A DNA stretch of 59,639 nt from Lachnospiraceae bacterium UBA938 (GTDB taxonomy: Bacteria; Bacillota; Clostridia; Lachnospirales; Lachnospiraceae). This document shows, piece after piece, positions 8,350 through 15,907 of the stretch. Below the pieces are notes generated by a model, which had not been told where the DNA came from, did not search any database, and worked only from the letters and a program-made list of their open reading frames with translations. Numbering within the stretch: the stretch's first letter is position 1; each line of letters starts with the position of its first letter. The stretch spans positions 1 through 59,639 of the forward strand of contig DBDG01000044.1 in the NCBI GenBank assembly GCA_002293475.1, given 5' to 3'. The position numbers and the translations under genes are program-made.

Positions 8350-8378
8350 ATTATATCACAATTGACTTGATCTAACAA
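8350..8378 (-). promoter_or_regulatory. promoter of cheV
   Basis: On the minus strand TTGTTA (8373-8378) and TATAAT (8350-8355) are 17 bases apart, about 50 bases upstream of the cheV start. It resembles a housekeeping promoter; I do not see a flagellar sigma-D box. Confidence 0.65.
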
Positions 8379-8470
8379 CAAAAATTGTAGAAACTTCCCT
8401 GAAAACTATCTTACAATTGTTAATTTGAACTAAATTTTAAATAATCGCACCTTAGGTTTTTGTCTCTTTT

Positions 8471-9220
8471 TTAGCTATTTAAACTAACAGGTGTGTTAAC
8501 ATCGCCTTCTCTGACTGACATTTCAATGCTGAATATCCCGTTAGCACTTCCCTCAGGTATCTCTCTGACCACCACCAGCCGCACTGACTCCCCTGCCGCA
8601 AGATTACCCCGATAGTAAGAAAGCTCATTAAGCAGCATGGTCGTCATGGTATTGCCCATATCGCCGCCGTTCCATCCGACCCTGAACCTTATGCCCCTTT
8701 GGAGCATGTCTAAATAAAGATCGGTACCGCTGTTATTGACTGCATCAAAATTCAAGACCAGTAAAACATTGTTTTCAGAGGCCATCATAACAGTGTAAAC
8801 CTCACCCGGTGTCACTTCGTCTGGGTATTCCTTTACGGTCTCAAATCCGGCGTATTTAAATTCGACTCCCTCTATTGCCATGAGCTCTGTCATTGGCAGC
8901 GGGACTACATCATTTCGTGCTGTTATATCCCCACCATCCGTGCCTGCTTCCTCCGCTGTCTCAGCCGGTACTTCGGCGACCGGGACGGGCACTTCTGGTT
9001 CTGGTTTCATCTGCATCAGCTCTTCGGGCTCAATCAGCTTATTATTATAATTCTTATCGTATTTTAGTAGTAAGCCCGCCGCATATTCAACTGCCTGGTC
9101 ATATTCTTCCGTCGTCAGCTCCGGATAGGTTATGCCGCACCCGGCCAGCAGGCCCGAAGAAATCATTATTATGAGCCCGCATATAATGCTTCTGGACAAA
9201 ACCGTAATCTTATTTTTCAT
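8471..9220 (-). CDS. lipoprotein of unknown function
   Basis: A 249-residue exported lipoprotein with a basic N-terminus, hydrophobic segment and lipobox SGLLAGC near residue 28. A Pro/Glu-rich linker at about 72-95 leads to a C-terminal beta-rich domain of about 150 residues. It includes VLLVLNFDAVNNSGTDL, which resembles the DUF4352/DUF5067-type immunoglobulin-like fold of lipoproteins, but I cannot fix the family. The ATG at 9220 overlaps the end of the upstream membrane protein by 11 bases, so the two are probably coupled. Its position at the end of a two-component operon suggests an envelope role. Confidence 0.82.
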   Translation of the reverse strand: MKNKITVLSRSIICGLIIMISSGLLAGCGITYPELTTEEYDQAVEYAAGLLLKYDKNYNNKLIEPEELMQMKPEPEVPVPVAEVPAETAEEAGTDGGDITARNDVVPLPMTELMAIEGVEFKYAGFETVKEYPDEVTPGEVYTVMMASENNVLLVLNFDAVNNSGTDLYLDMLQRGIRFRVGWNGGDMGNTMTTMLLNELSYYRGNLAAGESVRLVVVREIPEGSANGIFSIEMSVREGDVNTPVSLNS

Positions 9221-11519
9221 CCGCTTCACCCCCGCCGCTTTCTTCTCTCCAGTTGTATTCCACATTCCTCTCATTTTCATCATCATTATTTTGTCCATCC
9301 ACTTTTTTTCGGCCTGATCTTTTCTCCAGTTTTATATATATAAGTGAAATGATCAGCATGATAACCCCGATTACCAGAAACAGGATGATTCTCTGTAAGG
9401 AGCCTGATTCCCGGAAATCATAAGCCGTCACCTTGACACCCACATATAGTGCCAGCACTAGTCCATATATCCGTAGTGCCTTGTCTTTGGCCTTAAATCC
9501 GGCGTAAATACAGAACATGGCCAAGGCGGCCAGAAAAACACTTACAAAGACGGGTATATTGACGCGGATTATGAACGACATGAAGGTAAGATAGCCGGCT
9601 ATGATCAGATATTTTCTTTTGAAATTAAGATGGAATCTCGGCGTCAGGTATAATAGAACAGAAGCGGCACCGATTAGCGATGTAACAACCACCGCCAGAA
9701 CATTCCGGCAGTATATTGAATATAAGCTTACGATGCCTAAGACACCCAGACAGGAAATCGTATAAATCTGCCCTATCAGAACATTGCTTTCCGTATAATG
9801 ACCGCTGGGCTTGCTTTGCATACTTGCTCTCTTGTCCTTCGCCGCTGTAATAAAATGAACTGCCGGAATCAATCCGCCAAGAATGGCAGCACATGCCGGA
9901 TTACTCAGGTTATAGGAAGGTAACGCAAGCGAGGCAAAGATGAGCAGAAATAATGTGGCTGTATACCGGTAAAAAAGATGCCATCTTCTGATGAACAGAA
10001 CACTTATCAGAAATGCCCCAAAATAGAGCCATGACTGAGGCCGGTCAGCTTCTGAGAGGCCGTAGGAAAAAGCCGCTACCGTTACTATGCAATTGTACAC
10101 TTCCAGCTCTTTCCGGCGCAAAAACAGCCGGCCGATCACAAAAAACAGCAATAGCGCGTAAAAACTCTCCGCACCAACCGCATGGTTCATGATGATCATA
10201 AGGCTGGTCATCAACGTATAATACTGCACCGCTAATTTCATTCTCTGGTCACGTGAAAACAGGTAAAAGAAAAAACCCGCCGCCAGAGTGAGGATAACCG
10301 CTATGAGCCGGGTATAAAGATTGACACTTATCAGTTGCGACGCCGTGGCCGACGAGACAGAGAGCAATGTCACCAAGCCCAGAATGACCAGCTCGATGAT
10401 ATAGAACACCACTTGCAAGGTATCTTTTTCCTGTATGTGAAAGTAAATATTAAGCAGTACCAGACTGAGCGTAATGCCAAAGATAATATAAACAACTGCT
10501 ACTCCGCCTGCTGCGGCTCCGGCGGCAAAGATGACAGTAAACAGGATATTCAGCCCCATGTGGAATAAACCGGCTGATTTACTTTCTCTGTTACCAGGCA
10601 AAAACAAGACGGCAACATTAATCAGAAAAAAGGTTCCGACAGACACCAGAAAGCCCATATCTGTATACATGCTGCCGACTAACAGAAAACTGAGATAGCA
10701 TCCCGCGATACAGACCAGCCTGAAAGCGGAGCGCTTCTTTCTGCCTAACAGCATCGACAATATGACGACGGCCAAAGTAATAAGCACCGCGGACAAGCTG
10801 CTTATTATCTCCAGATAGCGGTAATTGATGATATTGGAAACATATATGGCGGCAATCCCGGCACCGGTAATCGCCGCGGCTAATCTAGGCAACTTCCTCT
10901 TTAAAATAAGCTCCGACAGTAACACGGTTATAGCCGGAACAGCATATATTATCATGCCTTGGGCCATTCCTTCCAGAACATTCAGGCCAAAAGCAATAAA
11001 TGCGACTACTAAAAACAACGCTCCGATAATACTCAGCACTCCGGCACCGACAAAAAATTCGATGGCTGAATTGCTCCTGTCCTTATCCTCAGGGCTCACC
11101 GGTAAAGGACCAGGGTGGCTAGGGAGCTGCCCCGGCGGCGGAGAATAGGGCTGATTATGATACATCCTTTTGCGATAAACAGCATAAGAACGGTCAAGCT
11201 CGGCCGAAACCCGCTGCGGGGAAACAACCTTATGTTCTAGGTCACGGTGCATCTGATTCAGGAACTGATTATAATCCGGGTCACGGGAAATGCTCTGTAA
11301 ATGCCGGATATGTTCCAGAACCTTCAATTGTTCAGACGCCAGACCCTGTTCCTGAGCCCGCCGCTGCTCTTGGATGCGCTGCTCTTGGATGCGCTGCTCT
11401 TGGATGCGCTGCTCTTGCATCCGCTGCTCTTGCATCCGCTGCTCCCCTTGCATCTGCTGCTCCAGATCAGCCATTTCTTTTTTCAGCTCTTCCATTCTTT
11501 GACTCAGTTCATTATTCAT
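9210..11519 (-). CDS. multi-pass membrane protein, DUF2339-like
   Basis: About 769 residues. The first 60 or so form a Gln/Glu/Arg-rich coiled coil with repeated MQEQR and IQEQR units. A Pro-rich linker (PYSPPPGQLPSHPGPLP) follows, then some 18 or more predicted membrane helices to the end. This layout matches the poorly characterised DUF2339 integral membrane proteins. The start ATG 11519 lies nine bases after GAGAGGG and overlaps the kinase stop by eight bases; the frame is open to 11567. The overlap with both kinase and lipoprotein implies one translational unit. Confidence 0.8.
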   Translation of the reverse strand: MNNELSQRMEELKKEMADLEQQMQGEQRMQEQRMQEQRIQEQRIQEQRIQEQRRAQEQGLASEQLKVLEHIRHLQSISRDPDYNQFLNQMHRDLEHKVVSPQRVSAELDRSYAVYRKRMYHNQPYSPPPGQLPSHPGPLPVSPEDKDRSNSAIEFFVGAGVLSIIGALFLVVAFIAFGLNVLEGMAQGMIIYAVPAITVLLSELILKRKLPRLAAAITGAGIAAIYVSNIINYRYLEIISSLSAVLITLAVVILSMLLGRKKRSAFRLVCIAGCYLSFLLVGSMYTDMGFLVSVGTFFLINVAVLFLPGNRESKSAGLFHMGLNILFTVIFAAGAAAGGVAVVYIIFGITLSLVLLNIYFHIQEKDTLQVVFYIIELVILGLVTLLSVSSATASQLISVNLYTRLIAVILTLAAGFFFYLFSRDQRMKLAVQYYTLMTSLMIIMNHAVGAESFYALLLFFVIGRLFLRRKELEVYNCIVTVAAFSYGLSEADRPQSWLYFGAFLISVLFIRRWHLFYRYTATLFLLIFASLALPSYNLSNPACAAILGGLIPAVHFITAAKDKRASMQSKPSGHYTESNVLIGQIYTISCLGVLGIVSLYSIYCRNVLAVVVTSLIGAASVLLYLTPRFHLNFKRKYLIIAGYLTFMSFIIRVNIPVFVSVFLAALAMFCIYAGFKAKDKALRIYGLVLALYVGVKVTAYDFRESGSLQRIILFLVIGVIMLIISLIYIKLEKRSGRKKVDGQNNDDENERNVEYNWREESGGGEADEK
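11363..11437. repeat. five tandem 15-bp units inside the membrane protein gene
   Basis: Three identical units of GCTGCTCTTGGATGC are followed by two of GCTGCTCTTGCATCC, with a degenerate sixth unit after them. On the minus strand they encode repeated five-residue blocks of the coiled coil. Unit number could change by slippage without breaking the frame. Confidence 0.92.
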
Positions 11520-12993
11520 AATCGCTGACCCTCTCCAGTTCAAACCAGAATTCGACACCGTTATCATGGTTTTTTACGCCGTAATGCTGATTCATTGCTT
11601 CCATCGTCACTTTTACTATCGATAAGCCTACCCCGCTGCCGCCATATTCCCTGGTTCGCGCTTTGTCGATTTTGTAAAACTTATCCCAAATAAAGGGCAT
11701 ATTCTCTTCCGGTATCGGCTTCCCTTCATTATATACCGATATTCTGATGTTCTTATTCTGTCCGCTTAAGCTGATGGCGATCTCACCTTGTTCTGCTACA
11801 TGATTGAGGGCATTCGTGAAGTAGTTACTGAAAACTTCTTCGACCTTATACTCGTCGGCCCAGACAAAAACCGGCTCCGTCGGCAAAAACTCTACCCGCG
11901 CCTTTCGCTGCTTCACCAGTATCTCGGCGGACTGCAGATAATTCCTGATCAGTGATACGATATCTACCCGCTCCATAGAAATCGGATTGCTTCCATATTC
12001 CAGTTCATTCAGGGTCATTAATTTCTTAACTACGGCATTCATTTTGGCCGCTTCATCGACGATTACCTCGCAATAAAAATCACGGTTCTCCTGATCTTCA
12101 TGGATATCTTCCTGTAATCCTTCGGCATAGCCCTGAATCAGGGCAATCGGGGTTTTCAGCTCATGGGAAACATTGGCCAAGAACTCCTTACGCATCTCGT
12201 CAATCTCATTTTTGTGCTGTAGATCCCGCAGCAGCTCATTGTTGGCACTTTTAAGTTCAGATATGGTTGTTTCCAAGCTCCGGGACAGTTCATTGATGTT
12301 TTGTCCCAGCCGGGCAATCTCCGTCTTGCTGCTGCCTTGGTACTTGGCCTCGAAATCCAAGCTGATCATCCGCTGGGAAATATCGGTCAGCTCCTTGATG
12401 GGGCCGGTTATCTTCCGGGTGACGGCCAAGATAATCAGCCCGCTCAGCAAAGCCGCCCCGACACCCACGTAGGCCAGAAAGCGGTTTGCCAGTGACACAC
12501 TGTCCTTGATCCCTTCCAGGGCACTCCGGCACAAGAAATAAGTGCCGTTATCCAGTAACCCCCAGATTTCAACAAATTCTGTACGGGTGTTGTAATCCGG
12601 GACGATCCAGATCAGATAATTTTCCTCTTGCGATAGGATCTGATCGGATCGCCGGTTCTGACCGCGGAATATATTATTTAGCAGCTGTTCTGTCATCAGT
12701 TCAGCATCCATGAAAACGGTCTTGATAATACTCGCTTCCGCATCTAACACGATGACGCTGATGTTGTATTTCTCACATATCTGTTTTAGCTCTAGGTCAA
12801 ATTCAGCCGTTTTGATATCACCGCTGCTCGAGGCGCGGTTGAGGCTGTTGTAGGCATCCAGCAAGACCTGCTGTTTGTCGCGGATGTAATACTCTTCCAA
12901 GAAAGTATTATTGATAAACCAGCATAGCAGGATCGTTCCGGCCATTAACAGGCAAAATATCAGGGTATATTGTCTATTGATTGAATATTTCAT
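11512..12993 (-). CDS. membrane sensor histidine kinase
   Basis: About 493 residues: a membrane helix near 9-30, an extracytoplasmic sensor of about 140 residues, a second helix near 175-200 and a HAMP segment (RKITGPIKELTDISQRM). A HisKA box follows with the phospho-acceptor His in FLANVSHELKTPIALIQGY, then an HATPase domain with NALNHV (N box) and GGSGVGLSIVK (G2 box). It partners the response regulator just upstream. I choose ATG 12993, preceded by GGGGAA at five bases. A longer frame from ATG 13050 overlaps the regulator stop as ATGA and is the alternative. Confidence 0.93.
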   Translation of the reverse strand: MKYSINRQYTLIFCLLMAGTILLCWFINNTFLEEYYIRDKQQVLLDAYNSLNRASSSGDIKTAEFDLELKQICEKYNISVIVLDAEASIIKTVFMDAELMTEQLLNNIFRGQNRRSDQILSQEENYLIWIVPDYNTRTEFVEIWGLLDNGTYFLCRSALEGIKDSVSLANRFLAYVGVGAALLSGLIILAVTRKITGPIKELTDISQRMISLDFEAKYQGSSKTEIARLGQNINELSRSLETTISELKSANNELLRDLQHKNEIDEMRKEFLANVSHELKTPIALIQGYAEGLQEDIHEDQENRDFYCEVIVDEAAKMNAVVKKLMTLNELEYGSNPISMERVDIVSLIRNYLQSAEILVKQRKARVEFLPTEPVFVWADEYKVEEVFSNYFTNALNHVAEQGEIAISLSGQNKNIRISVYNEGKPIPEENMPFIWDKFYKIDKARTREYGGSGVGLSIVKVTMEAMNQHYGVKNHDNGVEFWFELERVSDYE

Positions 12994-13046
12994 TGTATTC
13001 CCCATGTATTTCGCATCCATACAGTTTCTCTGTCTGGGCCAATGTC

Positions 13047-13736
13047 TCATACTTCAAGCTTATATCCCATCCCCCATATCGTCTTGATGCGGTCGCCCTT
13101 ATCACCCATCTTGCTGCGTAGCTTCTTGACATGGGTGTCGATCGTCCTAGCATCGCCAAAATAATCATAATCCCATACGCTGTTCAGGATCTTCTCCCGG
13201 GACAGGGCAATGCCTTTGTTTTCCAAGAAATAAGTCAACAGTTCAAATTCCTTATAGCTGAGTTCGATTGCCTCGCCGTCTATCCTGACGATGTGCGCGG
13301 TCTTGTCGATACTGATTCCGCCGGCTTCGATTACCTCTTCTCCAGCCGACTGGCTGGTGCGGCGCAGGATAGCCTCCACCCTTGCCACCAGGATCTTGGG
13401 ACTAAAGGGCTTGGCAATGTATTCGTCCACTCCCAGCTGAAATCCCAGCAGTTCATCACGCTCATCGGACCTAGCGGTCAGCATGATGATCGGAACCGAT
13501 GAAAAGCTGCGTATTTCCCGGCAGACCGACCAACCGTCCAGCTTGGGCATCATAACATCAAGGATCACAAGGGAAAACTCACTGTGCGAAGAATTATTAT
13601 GTGATAAAAAATAATTCACCGCCTGTTCGCCGTCTTCCGCTTCTGTTACTTCATAACCCTTCTTCACTAGGAAATCCTTGACGAGTTTACGCATCCTGCT
13701 TTCGTCATCGACTACCAGAATCTTGATTTTATCCAT
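13047..13736 (-). CDS. OmpR-family response regulator
   Basis: A 229-residue regulator. The receiver domain has ILVVDDESRMRKL, the phospho-acceptor Asp in LVILDVMMPKLDGW, and KPFSPKI. The winged-helix DNA-binding domain has SYKEFELLTYFLENKG and RTIDTHVKKLRSKMG. The start is ATG 13736, seven bases after AAGGAGGG; the frame is open to 13754. It is first in a cluster with a histidine kinase, a multi-pass membrane protein and a lipoprotein. Control of envelope functions is plausible but not shown by sequence. Confidence 0.95.
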   Translation of the reverse strand: MDKIKILVVDDESRMRKLVKDFLVKKGYEVTEAEDGEQAVNYFLSHNNSSHSEFSLVILDVMMPKLDGWSVCREIRSFSSVPIIMLTARSDERDELLGFQLGVDEYIAKPFSPKILVARVEAILRRTSQSAGEEVIEAGGISIDKTAHIVRIDGEAIELSYKEFELLTYFLENKGIALSREKILNSVWDYDYFGDARTIDTHVKKLRSKMGDKGDRIKTIWGMGYKLEV

Positions 13737-13799
13737 AGACAGCCCTCCTTCCATATTTCATTGTAACCGTAAAATATGAAAAAACTGTGTCTTTTACTG

Positions 13800-14378
13800 T
13801 TAACGGTATTCACTTTCTTTTTCCCTTAAAACTTGCTCGCGTTCGGTCAGTTCCTGCTCCCATGAAGCATACTTGTCCAAGATAGCTTTTTCATAATTCA
13901 CGATGGTAGGGTGGTCACTTTGCAGCAGGATGACAAACATGGCTGCCGCCAAAACCAGCAGGATGACGATGACCACGACTGCCGCCTGAAACCGGAAACG
14001 GATTTTTTCCAGCGCGGTTTTTTCTCTTTTCCTATTGGATTTGATTTTCTGCTTGGCAACACCAGATTTATCATCGTTATATATCCTTGGATCAAACACT
14101 CCGAATAAGGGTATGGGCTGGATCTGTTCCGGCTTGATGCCGGCTTCCGTCATCCGTGTCTGCATATTGCGCAGATAATTCCATCCGACCGGGGTACGGA
14201 TCAGCTTGTTTTCCAGTACTTTATTATAGACAGCCAGCATGTTCTCCGGCAGCTTGTAATTCATCCGCTTTTCCAGATATTCAATCTTCTGAGTTTCCTG
14301 TCTGGCAAGTTCGGCATCAGCTTCGGAAGGAAAGGCAAATCCTTCTACGGTCAGACTGGTTTTATCATTCATTATCAT
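13800..14378 (-). CDS. single-pass membrane protein of unknown function
   Basis: A 192-residue protein: a soluble N-terminal part of about 110 residues (including NYKLPENMLAVYNKVLENK and GWNYLRNM), a basic stretch, one membrane helix near 132-152 (AVVVIVILLVLAAAMFVILL) and a charged C-terminal coiled coil. GGAG lies ten bases before ATG 14378. The stop lies 64 bases before the response regulator start, so it may lead the same transcript. Family not recognised. Confidence 0.78.
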   Translation of the reverse strand: MIMNDKTSLTVEGFAFPSEADAELARQETQKIEYLEKRMNYKLPENMLAVYNKVLENKLIRTPVGWNYLRNMQTRMTEAGIKPEQIQPIPLFGVFDPRIYNDDKSGVAKQKIKSNRKREKTALEKIRFRFQAAVVVIVILLVLAAAMFVILLQSDHPTIVNYEKAILDKYASWEQELTEREQVLREKESEYR

Positions 14379-14568
14379 TCATTGCTTTCTCCATATCCTG
14401 TAAAAGTGGCGCCGCAAATTTGTCCGGCTAATTATTATAATTACCACTTTTGTCCACTATATCATTAAATATACGGATTAACAAGATTTTTCGAGAATAA
14501 TTTTATCATGATGAGCAATACTGATTATGTAGTCAGGCATATGAATTTGGATGCGGAAAGGATTGCGT

Positions 14569-14898
14569 ATGGATATCAGAGATAAGGAAAATCATAATAA
14601 CGAAAACGAAGACAGGAATAACTTTGATCTTTCCAAACTGCCTCTAATGGCTATGGACGAGATCCCTACTCCTAAGGCGGATGCCAAAGAAATCTCGGCC
14701 TTGGTCAAGGAAGGCGGTAAAGTTACCGGTTATCAGCTTTCCGACGGCACGGTATTAAATAAAAGCGAAGCTGTTGCCCTTGCCAAGGACGGCGGTATTC
14801 AGGGCGTGGGAATTGCCAACCGGAAAGGGAATCAATATCTGAAGTCCCTTCCGGACGAAGAAGAAGGCAATAACCTTGGAAATCTGCCTTCAATATAA
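14569..14898 (+). CDS. DUF3892-like small protein
   Basis: A 109-residue soluble protein. The core of about 55 residues (ISALVKEGGKVTGYQLSDG followed by LNKSEAVALAKDGGIQGVGI) matches the DUF3892 pattern, a small domain of unknown role common in Clostridia and Bacilli. The N-terminus is Asn/Glu-rich and likely disordered. The start is ATG 14569, preceded by AAAGGA; the frame is open to 14551. It is divergent from the membrane gene at 13800 and followed by a hairpin. Confidence 0.82.
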   Translation: MDIRDKENHNNENEDRNNFDLSKLPLMAMDEIPTPKADAKEISALVKEGGKVTGYQLSDGTVLNKSEAVALAKDGGIQGVGIANRKGNQYLKSLPDEEEGNNLGNLPSI

Positions 14899-14931
14899 TT
14901 AAAATAACTTAATTATATGGCCAATTAATGC

Positions 14932-14970
14932 ATGGCACTAGGCGCAAACTGCTGTTTGGCCTAGTGCCAT
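14932..14970 (+). terminator. hairpin after the DUF3892-like gene
   Basis: Perfect 12-bp arms ATGGCACTAGGC and GCCTAGTGCCAT enclose 15 bases, 34 bases past the stop. The T tract after it is weak (ATTCTCAT), so termination efficiency is uncertain. Confidence 0.55.
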
Positions 14971-14995
14971 ATTCTCATGCAATTGGTACATGAAT

Positions 14996-15020
14996 AAGAA
15001 CCGCTTGAAAAGCGGCTCTT
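14996..15020 (-). terminator. terminator of tmRNA
   Basis: On the minus strand an 11-bp stem (one G-T pair) closes a three-base loop and leads into TTCTTATT. It lies 16 bases beyond the mature 3' end of tmRNA. Confidence 0.75.
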
Positions 15021-15035
15021 ATCCATTCTTATCCA

Positions 15036-15381
15036 TGGAATAGGCGGGAGTCGAACCCGCGTCCAAAGACCCATTCCCTGTCCTTCTACTATCATAGTCG
15101 ATTATTGCGGGTAACCCCACATTCCCTCCTGTATCAGGAAACCGACACCCCGATACATTCAGTAGCTTCATGATACGCCCTCAGGCGCAAAGCTTAACCT
15201 GAGTCGTTTCCTACATCGTCGATGCCCGGTTCTTAATGTGTAGGTGCACTAAGTCGGACAGCTGCCATTAGGCAGCGTATGCTAAATTATCTTCAGCGTT
15301 TAATTTATTTTCGCGATTTGACGCATCGCCTGCGGATAGCTTCTCCAGCTGCAAGACCCCTGTCGAAACCTTTACTATCCC
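15036..15381 (-). ncRNA. ssrA: transfer-messenger RNA (tmRNA)
   Basis: The 5' end GGGATAG pairs with the 3' CTATTCC to form the tRNA-like acceptor. The diagnostic 5' AAAGGTTTCGACAGGGGTC and 3' GGGTTCGACTCCCGCC are present. The tag frame reads ENKLNAEDNLAYAA and stops at TAA; I cannot fix the resume codon, because a simple GCG resume codon would be in another frame and stop early. The length is 346 bases with no encoded CCA. It rescues stalled ribosomes with SmpB, encoded just upstream at 15438. Confidence 0.96.
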
Positions 15382-15437
15382 TTACATCATTCTATTATAG
15401 CAGATTATGCCGTTACAGACAATTCCTGTTTTATCCA

Positions 15438-15905
15438 TCAGCCGCGAATCTTTACTTTCATATCCTTTTCGGCTTCGCGCTGCTGATCCTTCCGGGCGAT
15501 TGTATGCCGCTTGTCATAAAGCTTCTTGCCCCTTGCCAGACCGATCTCCACCTTAGCGCGCCCGTCTTTGAAATATACCTGCAGGGGGATTAGCGTATAA
15601 CCTTTTTCGGCAATATTGCCGGTCAGCCGGCGGATCTGCTGCTTATGTAACAGCAGCTTCTTGATCCGCAGCGGATCCTTGTTAAAGATATTGCCTTTTT
15701 CATATGGGCTGATATGCATGCCATATACAAACACTTCCCCGCCTTCAATGCGGATATAGGCTTCCTTTACGCTGCATTTTCCCATCCGGAGGGATTTTAC
15801 CTCGGTGCCGTGAAGAACGATCCCGGCCTCATATTTTTCCTCAATAAAGTAATCATGATAAGCCTTTTTATTATTGGCTACCAGCTTCATGGCTTCTTTG
15901 CTCAT
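15438..15905 (-). CDS. smpB: SsrA-binding protein SmpB
   Basis: SmpB binds tmRNA and delivers it to stalled ribosomes. The 155 residues include VANNKKAYHDYFIEEKYEAG, LHGTEVKSLR and the basic C-terminal tail GLARGKKLYDKRHTIARKD, which enters the mRNA channel. The ATG lies two bases after the rnr stop behind GAAGAG, so it is co-translated with RNase R. The order rnr-smpB-ssrA is conserved in Firmicutes. Confidence 0.97.
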   Translation of the reverse strand: MSKEAMKLVANNKKAYHDYFIEEKYEAGIVLHGTEVKSLRMGKCSVKEAYIRIEGGEVFVYGMHISPYEKGNIFNKDPLRIKKLLLHKQQIRRLTGNIAEKGYTLIPLQVYFKDGRAKVEIGLARGKKLYDKRHTIARKDQQREAEKDMKVKIRG

Positions 15906-15907
15906 AC

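Noticed and set aside
11512..13050. Possible frameshift in the kinase because of the open extension to 13050
   Set aside because: The kinase is complete from ATG 12993 with a good ribosome site. The extension is only the region between regulator and kinase.
14513..14587. A 24-codon frame overlapping the start of the DUF3892-like gene
   Set aside because: There is no ribosome site before its ATG and the overlap is out of frame. I see no evidence that it is translated.
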